Part shown: piece after piece, positions 14,579 through 22,442 of the stretch
Position numbering within the stretch: position 1 is the stretch's first letter
Layout of the letters: every line of letters begins with the position of its first letter
From: JAEUNX01 sp034004685
Lineage (GTDB): Bacteria; Pseudomonadota; Gammaproteobacteria; Burkholderiales; Rhodocyclaceae
Reading direction: 5' to 3'
Assembly (NCBI GenBank): GCA_034004685.1
Contig: JAVEWG010000050.1
Coordinates: forward strand, 1 to 23,543
DNA: 23,543 nucleotides
The notes under the pieces: generated by a model
Seen by the model: only the letters and a program-made list of their open reading frames with translations
Told to the model about the DNA's origin: nothing
Databases searched by the model: none
Made by a program: the position numbers and the translations under genes

Positions 14579-15595
14579 TCACCGGGAATGCCTCACCAGC
14601 AAGAACAGGAACACCGGCACTCCGATCATCGCCGTCAGCACCCCCACCGGCAGCTGCACCGGCGCCACCACGGTGCGGGCAGCGGTGTCAGCCAGGAGCA
14701 GCAGCACCCCGCCCGCCAGGGTGGCCGCGGGCAACAGAATGCGCTGGTCGTTGCCCAGGACCAGCCGCACCAAGTGGGGCACGATCAGGCCGACGAAGCC
14801 CACCGAACCCACCAGGGTCACGGAAACGGCGGTGAGGAGCGATGCCAGCCCATACACCGCCAGGCGCAGGTGCTCCACCCGCACCCCCAGGGCGCGGGCG
14901 GTGACCTCCCCCCGGGCCAGGACGTTGAAGTCCCGGGCGAAGGGAAGGGCCGCCAGGAGACCCAGGATCAGCACCCCCAGGGCCGGCCAGGGCCGGGCGG
15001 CGCCGGAGGCGTCGCCGGTGAGCCAGAAAAGCATGGACTGGACCCGGGCGTCGGTGGTGGTGACCAGCAGGAAACTCACCGCCGCGCCGCAGCCGGCGGC
15101 CACGATGACCCCGGTCAGCAACAGGCGGGCGTGGGTCCATGCCCCATCCCCCCGAGCCAGGCCAAAGACCAGGAACATGGCGGCCAGTGCCCCGGCGAAG
15201 GCCACCCCGTCCACCACCCAGGCGGCGGCCCCCAGGCTGATGGCCAGCAATGCCCCCACCGCCGCCCCGCCGGAGATCCCCAGCACATAGGGGTCCGCCA
15301 GGGGGTTGCGCAGGAGCACCTGCATCAGGGCGCCCGCCAGGGCCAGCAACCCGCCGCAGGTGAAGGCCGCCACCGCCCGGGGCAGGCGCAGGGCGCGGAC
15401 GATCCGTGCCGCCGGGTTTTCCCCCGCCCCGGTCAGGGCGGCCAGCACGTCGCTCCAGGCCACCGGCAACTGGCCGGCCTTCAGCGCCCAGGCGAAGGCC
15501 CCCAGGCCCAGCACCAGCAATGCGCCAAGGACGGCCAGGCGCCGCCCTCGCCCCATCAGGCAGACCCCCGGCAGGGGCGCGGCGATGACGGACAC
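14579..15595 (-). CDS. btuC: Corrinoid ABC transporter permease, BtuC/FecCD family
   Basis: 338 residues from GTG 15595; ATG 15556 (13 codons in, GGGGG 8 bases upstream) is an equally good start. A polytopic inner-membrane protein with about ten hydrophobic segments. Family marks: LRLPRAVAAFTCGGLLALAG (the LRLPR start of helix 2-3), QVLLRNPLADPYVLGISGGA, the cytoplasmic coupling motif RALGVRVEHLR, and VGFVGLIVPHLVRLVLGND. Forms the channel with BtuD. It begins 12 bases after the btuB stop, so it is in the riboswitch-led transcript. Confidence 0.93.
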   Translation of the reverse strand: MSVIAAPLPGVCLMGRGRRLAVLGALLVLGLGAFAWALKAGQLPVAWSDVLAALTGAGENPAARIVRALRLPRAVAAFTCGGLLALAGALMQVLLRNPLADPYVLGISGGAAVGALLAISLGAAAWVVDGVAFAGALAAMFLVFGLARGDGAWTHARLLLTGVIVAAGCGAAVSFLLVTTTDARVQSMLFWLTGDASGAARPWPALGVLILGLLAALPFARDFNVLARGEVTARALGVRVEHLRLAVYGLASLLTAVSVTLVGSVGFVGLIVPHLVRLVLGNDQRILLPAATLAGGVLLLLADTAARTVVAPVQLPVGVLTAMIGVPVFLFLLVRHSR

Positions 15596-15607
15596 CGGCG
15601 GGGCGCC

Positions 15608-17473
15608 TTACCTGGGCAGGTAGCGCAGGCCGACAAAGACGCTGGCGCCCCAGGTGTTGTAGCCCCGGGCCAGTTCGTAATCCCGGTCGAAGACGTTGTT
15701 GGCACGGGCCTCGATCCTCCAGTCCCGATTGAGCTGGTAATGGCCAAACAGATTAACAAGACCGTAACCCGGCAGCGGGTCGGTGTTGGCCACGTCGGCA
15801 TAGCGCTTGCCTGCCAGTTGCCATTCTCCCCCCAGGGAGAGGGCGCCGACCTGGCGGGAGATCCCGAAGCGGGCGGCCTGCCGGGCCCGGCGGATCAGGT
15901 CCTTGCCAGTGTCCTCGTTCCTGGCGTTGAGCAGGTCGATGCTGGCGGACAATTCATACTCCCCCAGCGCCCCGGCGTAGCCCAGCTCCCAGCCCTTGAG
16001 GCGGGCATTGTCGGTCTGGAGCGGCACGTAGACGTAATCCGGCGCCAAGGCGCCCCACTGGATCAGGTTATCCACCCGGTTGTCGAAGTACACCGCGGAA
16101 AGACGGGTACCCGCCACCTCGTAACGCAGCGAGATCTCCCGGTTGCGGCCCTCTTCGGGTTTGAGGTTGGGGTCGCCGTGGTTGCCGCCGCTATCCACGT
16201 AATACAGGTCATTCAAGGTGGGAGCCTTGAAGGAAGTGCCCAGGGAGACTCCCGCCCGCAGGGCCGGGGTGATGCGGTAGCCGTAGGAAAGGAGATAGGT
16301 CAGCTTGTCGCCAAACTGGGAGTTCTCATCCTGGCGCAGATTGGCCTGGAACAAGTGGTTCCCCAGGCTGCCGCTCCAGCCCGCCATCCAGGCGTTGATG
16401 TGGCGGGCCTGGACGGTGTAGGTGGTGGAGCTATCCACCTTTTGATCCAGGTACTCGTAGGCCAGCATGGCCCGGCCCAGGGGCAGGTCCACGTCGTGCT
16501 GCCACAGCACCTGGTTCTGCTCGGAATTGAAGTGGTTGGTGTTGCGGAAGCCTTCCGACTCGTCCTTGGAGCGGGCCACCCGCAGGGTGCTCAACCAGCC
16601 GGCGGCCAGGCGGTTGCGGCTTTCCAGGGCCAGGGACTCCACCACCGCGTCGTTGCCCACGTCGGCCCCGCCCACGCTGTTGAACCCCCCCCCGTCGTAC
16701 CAGTTGCGGGCATCGATGCGCAGGAAGTTCAAGGCCAGGCTGTGGTCCTTGTTGAAGCTGTAACCCAGGTTACCCCCCAGGCTGGTGGCGCGGAAGCCGT
16801 CCTTGTCGGCGTCCAGGGCGGGGTCGTAGTCGTGCCAGAATTTCCGGGTTGGGTAGGGACCCTTGCGCGCCGAGACCCCTTCGGTCTCGTACTGGGACAG
16901 GCGCAGGGCGTAGGACCAGGGGCCGGTGGCGCCGGAGATGCCCCCCAGCACGTCCCGAGTCGCCTTGCTGCCGGCACCGGCAAAGGCTTCCAGTTGCAGG
17001 GGGCCTTCCCCCCGCTTGGTGAAGATCTGGATCACGCCCCCCACCGCGTCGGCGCCGTACAGGGCGGAGGCGGGGCCCCGCAGGATCTCGATGCGCTCGA
17101 TGTGGGACAGGGGCAGGCTCTCCAGGGCAGCCTGGCCGGCGGTCACCGAACCGACCCGCACCCCGTCGATGAACAGGATGGTGTGGTTGGCATTGGTACC
17201 CCGCATGTACAAGCCGGAGGTCTTGCCCGGCCCCCCGTTATCGCTCATCTGGATACCGGGCTGGCGGGCCAGCAACTCCAGCAGGGAAGACTGGCCGGCG
17301 CGCTCGATCTGCTCCCGGTCCAGGGTATCCACGCTGGCCAGGAGATCCTGGGCGCGGGAGGGCTGGCGGGTGGCGGTAACGATCAGGGCTTCACCCTGAG
17401 TCTCGGCGGCGACGGCGAAAGCGGAAACGGCGGACAGCACCGCCAGGGCGGCGGCGGAAAGACGAATGGTCAT
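15608..17473 (-). CDS. btuB: TonB-dependent cobalamin receptor BtuB
   Basis: 621 residues from ATG 17473 (GGAG 10 bases upstream); the longer frame to 17590 is leader RNA. Signal peptide about 1-22 (MTIRLSAAALAVLSAVSAFA), TonB box region EALIVTATRQ soon after, plug domain (ELLARQPGIQMSDNGGPG, MRGTNANHTILFIDGVRVG, IERIEILRGPASALYGADA, VIQIFTK), then a 22-strand barrel ending in an aromatic last strand (WGASVFVGLRYLPR). YLPR is not the classic terminal Phe but Tyr at third from the end is close. Energised outer-membrane import of B12. The upstream cobalamin riboswitch and btuCDF downstream support B12 over other TonB substrates. Confidence 0.95.
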   Translation of the reverse strand: MTIRLSAAALAVLSAVSAFAVAAETQGEALIVTATRQPSRAQDLLASVDTLDREQIERAGQSSLLELLARQPGIQMSDNGGPGKTSGLYMRGTNANHTILFIDGVRVGSVTAGQAALESLPLSHIERIEILRGPASALYGADAVGGVIQIFTKRGEGPLQLEAFAGAGSKATRDVLGGISGATGPWSYALRLSQYETEGVSARKGPYPTRKFWHDYDPALDADKDGFRATSLGGNLGYSFNKDHSLALNFLRIDARNWYDGGGFNSVGGADVGNDAVVESLALESRNRLAAGWLSTLRVARSKDESEGFRNTNHFNSEQNQVLWQHDVDLPLGRAMLAYEYLDQKVDSSTTYTVQARHINAWMAGWSGSLGNHLFQANLRQDENSQFGDKLTYLLSYGYRITPALRAGVSLGTSFKAPTLNDLYYVDSGGNHGDPNLKPEEGRNREISLRYEVAGTRLSAVYFDNRVDNLIQWGALAPDYVYVPLQTDNARLKGWELGYAGALGEYELSASIDLLNARNEDTGKDLIRRARQAARFGISRQVGALSLGGEWQLAGKRYADVANTDPLPGYGLVNLFGHYQLNRDWRIEARANNVFDRDYELARGYNTWGASVFVGLRYLPR

Positions 17474-17482
17474 GGTCAAGGT

Positions 17483-17579
17483 GCTCCCTGCGGCCCGGGG
17501 TGCGTCCCCGCGATCGGGCCGATTGAAAATCCGGAAACACCACGGGGAGACCAGGAAAGGAGCCATGAAGCACGCACCC
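17483..17579 (-). promoter_or_regulatory. Candidate expression platform between riboswitch and btuB
   Basis: On the transcript, a stretch at 17563-17557 (gctcctt) can pair with the btuB ribosome site at 17489-17483 (agggagc), seven pairs with one G-U. A second pair, gggtgcgt (17579-17572) with acgcaccc (17505-17498), is perfect over eight bases. The two helices interleave, so they would form a pseudoknot or exclude each other. This fits translational control but is inference from base pairing by eye. Confidence 0.4.
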
Positions 17580-17611
17580 GTCGCCGCCACCCCGCGGCAC
17601 TTCCGACGTGA

Positions 17612-17823
17612 GCGAGGCAGGCCGGTCTCCGGGCTGGTGGACTGGGCCGGGGCATGACAGCCCGGGCTCGACGCATCGCCTTCCCGGATGAGCCATCCAG
17701 TGGCGGTGAGATACGCCTTGCATCCACTTACCGTTGCGGGGGCAGCACAGGCATTGCAAAGGATTGCGCACCTGTTTCCCGATTATCCCGTTGGCCGGAA
17801 AGGCCGCGGGGCACCTGAAACGC
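17612..17823 (-). ncRNA. Cobalamin riboswitch aptamer
   Basis: Read on the minus strand toward btuB. Begins near caggtgcc (17809-17817), then gggataatcgggaaacaggtg, and the B12 box gctgcccccgcaacggtaa at 17746-17728, one base off the common form (ggtaa for tgtaa). Later parts are ccactgg, cgggaaggc and agcccggagaccggcctgcc near 17636-17617, which match the conserved 3' end of the class. Binding adenosylcobalamin should repress the btuB-btuC-btuD-btuF-cobO run. The ends are approximate. A 6-bp hairpin (17827-17842, cccttc-cgca-gaaggg) lies just 5' of it. Confidence 0.93.
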
Positions 17824-17883
17824 ATTCCCTTCCGCAGAAGGGTGGCGGATGATAACAAATTCATGCACTTCCCGCGACGCACC

Positions 17884-18438
17884 ATGCACTGCGAACTCAT
17901 CCTCGGCGGCGCCCGCTCCGGCAAGAGCCGCCTGGCCGAACAGCGGGCCGCCGCCGACGGCCGCCCGGTCACCGTGATCGCCACCGCCCAGGCCCTTGAC
18001 GCCGAGATGGCCGCCCGCATCACCCGCCACCGCGCCGACCGCCCCGCCCACTGGCACACCGTGGAAGCCCCCCAGGCCCTGGCCGCCACCCTGGTCCGGG
18101 AAGCCGCTCCCGACCGGCTCCTGGTGGTGGACTGCCTGACCCTGTGGCTGGCCAACCTGATGGAAGGCGCCGAACACCTCGCCGAGCCCCACGACGCGCG
18201 CCACTTGCCCCGTTTCAATCCGGAGCGGGACGCCCTGCTGGCCACCCTTCCCACCCTGCCCGGCCGCATCCTGCTGGTGGCCAACGAGGTGGGCCTCGGC
18301 CTGGTACCGGAAACCCCCCTGGGCCGGCTATTCCGGGACGAAGCCGGCCGCCTCAACCAGGCCGTGGCGGCCCTGGCCCGGCGGGTTACCTTCGTGGCCG
18401 CCGGCCTGCCCCTGGAGCTCAAGGCCCCGGAGCAATGA
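17884..18438 (+). CDS. cobU: Adenosylcobinamide kinase / guanylyltransferase CobU
   Basis: 184 residues from ATG 17884, matching the usual 180; an in-frame ATG at 17863 would add seven residues, and neither has a good ribosome site. A bifunctional enzyme that phosphorylates adenosylcobinamide and then adds GMP to give AdoCbi-GDP. Motifs: P-loop LILGGARSGKS (5-15), TVIATAQALDAEM, RITRHRADRPAHWHTVEAP (holding the guanylylated His), LLVVDCLTLWLANLM and VANEVGLGLVPETPLGRLFR. First of four plus-strand lower-ligand assembly genes, divergent from btuB. Its promoter must lie in or near the DNA that encodes the 5' side of the riboswitch on the other strand. Confidence 0.95.
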   Translation: MHCELILGGARSGKSRLAEQRAAADGRPVTVIATAQALDAEMAARITRHRADRPAHWHTVEAPQALAATLVREAAPDRLLVVDCLTLWLANLMEGAEHLAEPHDARHLPRFNPERDALLATLPTLPGRILLVANEVGLGLVPETPLGRLFRDEAGRLNQAVAALARRVTFVAAGLPLELKAPEQ

Positions 18439-18496
18439 GCCTGGCGTCCCGAAGGCCCGTGCTACCATCCGCCGCCTCGTTGCCTAGCCCCTTGCC

Positions 18497-19534
18497 ATGC
18501 CCTACGCCATCGCTGCCCCCAACACCGCCCTCGCTCCCGCCCTCCAGGCTCGCATCGACGGCAAGACCAAGCCCCAGGGGGCCCTGGGGCGGCTGGAAAC
18601 CCTGGCCCACCAGATCGGGCTGATCCAGCAATCCCTCGAACCCAGCCTGAATCAGCCCCACATGCTGGTCTTCGCTGGCGATCATGGCGCCGCCCGGGCC
18701 GGCATCTCGGCCTTTCCCCAGGACGTGACCTGGCAGATGGTGGAAAACTTCCTGGCCGGGGGCGCCGCCATCAACGTCTTCGCCCGCCAGATGGCCATGA
18801 GCCTCACCGTGGTGGATGCCGGCGTGGCCCACGACTTCGGCAAGCGCGCCGGCCTGGTAGACGCCAAGATCGCCCCCGGCACCGCCAGCTTCCTGGAAGC
18901 CCCCGCCATGACCGCCGCCCAGCGGGACGCTGCCCTGGCCCGGGGCCGGATGCTCGCCCACAACCTGGCGGACAACGGCTGCAACGTGGTGGGTTTCGGC
19001 GAAATGGGCATCGGCAACACGGCCGCCGCCGCCCTCCTGACCCACTGCCTCACCGGTGCAGAACTGGCCGCCGTGGTGGGCCGGGGCACCGGCCTCAGCG
19101 ACGCGGGCTTGGCCAGGAAGGGCGCCCTGCTGGCCCAGGCCGTCGCCCGGGGCGGCCGCCAGACTGACCCCCTGGCGGCCCTGGCGGAGTACGGCGGTTT
19201 TGAGATCGCCATGATGGCCGGCGCCATGCTGGGGGCCGCCGAACGCAAGATGGTGCTGCTGATCGACGGCTTCATCGTCACCGCCGCCCTGGTGGCCGCC
19301 CACGCCCTGGCGCCGGCGATCCTGCCCTACTGCGTGTTCACCCACCGCTCCCAGGAACCCGGCCACGCCCTCCAGCACGCCCACCTGGGGGCCGAGCCCC
19401 TGATGGCCCTGGACCTGCGCCTGGGGGAAGGCACCGGCGCCGCCCTGGCCTGGCCCCTGGTTCAGGCAGCGGTGGGTTTCCTGAATGAGATGGCCAGCTT
19501 CGAGTCCGCCGGGGTGAGCGGGAAGGGCGCATGA
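18497..19534 (+). CDS. cobT: Nicotinate-nucleotide:dimethylbenzimidazole phosphoribosyltransferase
   Basis: 345 residues. Makes alpha-ribazole 5'-phosphate from a lower-ligand base and nicotinate mononucleotide. Family blocks: KTKPQGALGRLE (the KPxGSLGxLE block), LVFAGDHGAARAGISAFPQ, TWQMVENFLAGGAAINVFAR, GFGEMGIGNTAAAALL, ERKMVLLIDGFIVTAALVA, and RLGEGTGAALAWPL with the catalytic Glu. Starts 58 bases after cobU with no clear ribosome site. Its presence means the cell can attach a lower base; no dimethylbenzimidazole-synthesis gene is in view. Confidence 0.96.
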   Translation: MPYAIAAPNTALAPALQARIDGKTKPQGALGRLETLAHQIGLIQQSLEPSLNQPHMLVFAGDHGAARAGISAFPQDVTWQMVENFLAGGAAINVFARQMAMSLTVVDAGVAHDFGKRAGLVDAKIAPGTASFLEAPAMTAAQRDAALARGRMLAHNLADNGCNVVGFGEMGIGNTAAAALLTHCLTGAELAAVVGRGTGLSDAGLARKGALLAQAVARGGRQTDPLAALAEYGGFEIAMMAGAMLGAAERKMVLLIDGFIVTAALVAAHALAPAILPYCVFTHRSQEPGHALQHAHLGAEPLMALDLRLGEGTGAALAWPLVQAAVGFLNEMASFESAGVSGKGA

Positions 19535-19578
19535 ATCCGGCACAAACCGTCAGGTGCCCAAACGCACCTCACCCGGAT
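19535..19578. repeat. Nested hairpin between cobT and cobS
   Basis: Outer arms atccgg (19535-19540) and ccggat (19573-19578) enclose aggtgc (19552-19557) and gcacct (19564-19569). All four arms are perfect 6-mers. The element begins one base after the cobT stop and sits in a 92-base gap; a C-rich run follows but no T-tract. Could be a processing site or partial stop in the transcript. Confidence 0.5.
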
Positions 19579-19626
19579 GATCTGGTGTTTCCAGGCTAAA
19601 CCTCTGCCCCCGCCCCCCCTGACCCC

Positions 19627-20397
19627 ATGCGCTACCAACTAGAACTCTTGCTCACCGCCCTGGGCTTCTTCACCCGCATCCCGGTGCCCCACTGGGTGCC
19701 CTGGTCGCCGGAGCGCCTCAACCACGCCGCCCGCTTCTTTCCCTGGATCGGCATCCTGGTGGGCCTGGTTGGGACAGCCACCTTCATCGCGGCCCACCAG
19801 GTGCTGCCCACTTCCATCGCGGTAGTACTCTCCATGGCCGCCACCATCCGCCTCACCGGCGCCTTCCACGAGGACGGCTGGGCCGATGCCTGGGACGGAC
19901 TGGGGGGCGGTTGGGAAAAGGGCCAGGTCCTGGAGATCATGAAGGACTCCCGGATCGGCGCCTACGGCACCATCGCCCTGGTCCTCATGCTGCTGGCCAA
20001 GGCCCTGGCCCTGATGGAGCTGGCCGGCCAGGGGCCGGAATTGATGGCCAGCGCCCTGGTGGCGGGCCACGCCCTGTCCCGCCTGGCCTCCACCAGCCTG
20101 ATTCACTTTCTGGACTACGTCCGGGAAGACCAGACCGCCAAGTCCAAACCCCTGGCCAGGAAGCTCGGCCCGGGGGAGCTGGTCGTGGCCAGCCTGGGGG
20201 GGCTGCTACCCCTCCTCCTGCTGCCCGCCCTGGAGGCCGCCCTGGCCCTGGCGGCGGCGATCCTTGTCACCCTCTACGCGGCTCGCGTCTTCCGCCAACG
20301 TCTTGGCGGCTACACCGGAGACTGCCTGGGCGCCGCCCAGCAGGGCGCCGAGCTGGCGATCTACCTCGGAATCCTCGCTGTATGGAGCTATACCTGA
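19627..20397 (+). CDS. cobS: Adenosylcobinamide-GDP ribazoletransferase (cobalamin synthase)
   Basis: 256 residues, polytopic inner-membrane enzyme. Joins AdoCbi-GDP with alpha-ribazole or its phosphate to give adenosylcobalamin or its phosphate. Motifs: LTALGFFTRIPVP near the N-terminus, the metal-binding FHEDGWADAWDGLGGG (about 79-94), ILEIMKDSRIGAYG-like stretch (VLEIMKDSRIGAYGT), and GHALSRLA. The last 16 bases overlap cobC in another frame. Ribosome site before the ATG is poor; it may depend on read-through from cobT. Confidence 0.96.
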   Translation: MRYQLELLLTALGFFTRIPVPHWVPWSPERLNHAARFFPWIGILVGLVGTATFIAAHQVLPTSIAVVLSMAATIRLTGAFHEDGWADAWDGLGGGWEKGQVLEIMKDSRIGAYGTIALVLMLLAKALALMELAGQGPELMASALVAGHALSRLASTSLIHFLDYVREDQTAKSKPLARKLGPGELVVASLGGLLPLLLLPALEAALALAAAILVTLYAARVFRQRLGGYTGDCLGAAQQGAELAIYLGILAVWSYT

Positions 20398-20933
20398 TCC
20401 GCCACCCCAAGCCAGACGTGGCCCCCGACGTGTGTTACGGCCAGCTGGACGTGGGCCTGGCCGAACCGGCCCAGGCCGCCGCCGACCGCCTGGCCACCCT
20501 GCTCCCCGCCAGCTTCGACCTCCACGCCAGCCCCCTCTTCCGGGCCCGGGCCCTGGCGGAAGTGCTGGGCCGCCCCAGACTGGACAACCGCCTCAAGGAA
20601 ATGCACTTCGGCGACTGGGAAGGCCGGACCTTCGAAGCCATTGGCGGCGAGCTGGACGGCTGGGTGGAAGACCCCATCGGCTTCGCCGCCCCCGGCGGGG
20701 AAAGTGCCGAAGCCATGGCCGCCCGGGTCCACGAATGGCTCGACGAACTCCTGGCCGCCAATCCCGGGCAACCCCAGGTGGTGGTGGCCCACGGCGGGCC
20801 CCTGCGGGCCATTGCCGGCCATCTGCTGGGCCTGCCGGCCCAGCGCTGGCTGGGGCTGGATTTCGCCTGCGGACGGGTCAGCCGCCTGGATCTCCACGAC
20901 TGGGGCGCCCTGCTGCGCAGCTTCAACGGGTAA
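20382..20933 (+). CDS. cobC: Alpha-ribazole phosphatase, histidine phosphatase family
   Basis: 183 residues from ATG 20382, which overlaps the cobS end by 16 bases. Histidine phosphatase fold: MELYLIRHPKP with phospho-accepting His 8, HASPLFRARALAE (48-60), LKEMHFGDWEGRTFEAI (71-87, the acid Glu) and VVVAHGGPLRAI with second His 137. Here the usual RHG after the catalytic His is RHP. It removes the 5'-phosphate from alpha-ribazole phosphate or adenosylcobalamin phosphate. The family is broad; position after cobS makes CobC the best call. Confidence 0.92.
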   Translation: MELYLIRHPKPDVAPDVCYGQLDVGLAEPAQAAADRLATLLPASFDLHASPLFRARALAEVLGRPRLDNRLKEMHFGDWEGRTFEAIGGELDGWVEDPIGFAAPGGESAEAMAARVHEWLDELLAANPGQPQVVVAHGGPLRAIAGHLLGLPAQRWLGLDFACGRVSRLDLHDWGALLRSFNG

Positions 20934-21050
20934 ACACCGGGGAGCCCGCCCACGGCTCTGACGGCGAGCGGCCGGGGAACCGTGGAAGACGCCACGCCGA
21001 GCCCAATCCGGGTAGGGACAAGTATTACCACTTCAGTAATAATCCGCGCC
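20934..21050 (+). promoter_or_regulatory. Gap with short dyad before the 105-residue gene
   Basis: 117 bases with no gene. It holds one A/T-rich dyad, tattac (21023-21028) and gtaata (21036-21041), ten bases before the next ATG. This stands out from the GC-rich surroundings and could be an operator or a start-site hairpin; no promoter pair was recognised. Confidence 0.3.
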
Positions 21051-21368
21051 ATGAACCCGCCCACCCCCCCCGCCACGCCCAGCGCGGACAGTGGCCCACA
21101 CACTGATACCAGCGCCCTCCTGGCGCGCTTTCCCCATCTCCGGAAGATCGTGGATCAATGGGGCACGGCGGCCTGCCGGGCCTACCTCATGGGGCTCATC
21201 ACCGACACCCGGGACGGCACCCGCCAGGGTTTCCCCGCGGAACACGCCCGCACCATCTTCAAGCTCCTCCACGAACACGACGAGCGCCACCCCGAATTTG
21301 ACCACGGGCGGGAAGAGCGTCAGTGGGTGGATGTGCGCCCGCGCCGGGGCGGCGTAGACGGCGAGTAA
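21051..21368 (+). CDS. Hypothetical protein, unrecognised
   Basis: 105 residues from ATG 21051; the frame is open to a GTG at 20982 but the ATG follows the dyad closely. The first 20 residues are Pro/Thr/Ser-rich and disordered-looking. The rest is a compact helical, charged region: ARFPHLRKIVDQWGTAACRA, then YLMGLITDTRDGTRQGFP, then TIFKLLHEHDERHPEFD. There is no signal peptide or membrane segment; one Cys. The strongly patterned core and normal codon use suggest a real cytoplasmic protein. I do not recognise the family. It lies alone between the cobalamin genes and the pilin genes. Confidence 0.6.
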   Translation: MNPPTPPATPSADSGPHTDTSALLARFPHLRKIVDQWGTAACRAYLMGLITDTRDGTRQGFPAEHARTIFKLLHEHDERHPEFDHGREERQWVDVRPRRGGVDGE

Positions 21369-21451
21369 TTATTTCACAGCCCGTCATAGCCTTAACGGAC
21401 TAAAGTATTCTTAGTGGGTGCCGTTGCTTACACTATGAATAGGAATTTCCG

Positions 21452-21979
21452 GTGGCGTTCGGCATGACGAAAACCCGAGGGTTCTCCCTCATCGAACTGA
21501 TGATCACCATCGCTGTGGCCGCCATCATCCTGGCCCTGGCGGCGCCGGCGTTCACCGACACCATCAGCAAAAAACGGGTGTCGGCGGAAACCTCCGATCT
21601 CCTGGGAGATCTGGCCCTGGCCCGCAGCGAGTCCCTGACCCGGGGCGCCCGGGTGGTCCTGTGCCCCAGCAATACCGGCACTGGCTGCACCAGCACCGCC
21701 TGGAACCTGGGGCGCATCATCTTCGTGGATACGGACCCGAACGGCACCGTGGATACCGGCGAAACCATTTTGCGGGTCGGCGCACCCCTGGACGCAGCCA
21801 GCGCACTCACGGTTTCCGGCGGCAGCGTCGACCGGATTAGCTATCTCCCCAGCGGCGCCATCAGCGACGACTCCCGGAATGCCCTCACCGTCTGCCGCAG
21901 CGGCTACAAGGGCCGCAGCGTGGCCATCAACCCCATGGGCCAGATCCATGTCACCCAAACATCCAGCACCTGCTCCTGA
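21452..21979 (+). CDS. Type IV minor pilin, FimT/FimU (GspH domain)
   Basis: 175 residues from GTG 21452, chosen because AGGA lies 7 bases upstream; ATG 21464 would remove four residues. The prepilin site is RG|FSLIELM with Glu at +5, followed by a hydrophobic helix (ITIAVAAIILALAAPAF) that anchors and packs the pilin. The C-terminal globular part (about 40-175) fits GspH/FimT: EARSESLTRGARVVLCPS-type stretch (LARSESLTRGARVVLCPS), LPSGAISDD, LTVCRSGYKGRSVAINPMGQ. The last Cys near the end can pair with Cys in VLCPS. Starts a minor-pilin operon that primes pilus assembly at the inner membrane. FimT, FimU and PilE-like naming cannot be separated here. Confidence 0.9.
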   Translation: MAFGMTKTRGFSLIELMITIAVAAIILALAAPAFTDTISKKRVSAETSDLLGDLALARSESLTRGARVVLCPSNTGTGCTSTAWNLGRIIFVDTDPNGTVDTGETILRVGAPLDAASALTVSGGSVDRISYLPSGAISDDSRNALTVCRSGYKGRSVAINPMGQIHVTQTSSTCS

Positions 21980-22442
21980 GCGCGGCGCGGCGCTGCTGGA
22001 GATCCTCATTACCCTTCTGGTGGTGTCGGTGGGCCTCCTGGGGGTGGCGGGCATGCAGCTTACCGCCGTGCGCAGCAACCACGGCTCCCACCTGCGCTCC
22101 CTGGCGGTGTACCAGGCCTATGACATGGCCGAGCGGATGCGGGCCAACCGGCTTGGCGTGCAGGATGGGGATTACGACAGCCTCAGCGGCGCGGGAACCG
22201 ACCCGGGCTGCGGCAGTTCCGGCTGCTCCCCGGCCAATCTGGCCGCTTTCGACCACTATGAATGGAGCACCGCCAATGCCGCCCTCCTGCCTTCCGGGAG
22301 TGGCACAGTCGCCAGCGACGCCAGCGGCTGGTGGCTCATTACGGTGCGCTGGGACGGGGATCGCACCGGCGCCACCGGCACTGGTTGTAGCCCAAGCGTG
22401 AGCACCGACCTCAAGTGCTACCAATTGAGGGTACGGCCATGA
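21948..22442 (+). CDS. pilV: Type IV minor pilin PilV
   Basis: 164 residues from ATG 21948, overlapping the previous gene by 32 bases. Prepilin site RG|AALLEI with Glu at +5, then the anchor helix LITLLVVSVGLLGVAGMQ and YQAYDMAERMRANRLG, which is highly typical of PilV. Then a low-complexity Gly/Ser/Cys part (CGSSGCS) and WWLITVRWDGDRTG, ending YQLRVRP. Works with PilW, PilX and FimU as a priming tip complex. The stop overlaps the pilW start. Confidence 0.92.
   Translation: MSPKHPAPAPERGAALLEILITLLVVSVGLLGVAGMQLTAVRSNHGSHLRSLAVYQAYDMAERMRANRLGVQDGDYDSLSGAGTDPGCGSSGCSPANLAAFDHYEWSTANAALLPSGSGTVASDASGWWLITVRWDGDRTGATGTGCSPSVSTDLKCYQLRVRP

Noticed and set aside
14432..17611. A 1059-codon open frame on the plus strand across btuC and btuB
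   Set aside because: It is antisense to two genes with clear family motifs and is rich in Gly, Pro, Gln and His, as expected of a shadow frame in GC-rich DNA.
17734..17883. An N-terminal extension of CobU starting at 17734
   Set aside because: The extension is antisense to the riboswitch, and the family starts directly before the P-loop, as the ATG at 17884 does.
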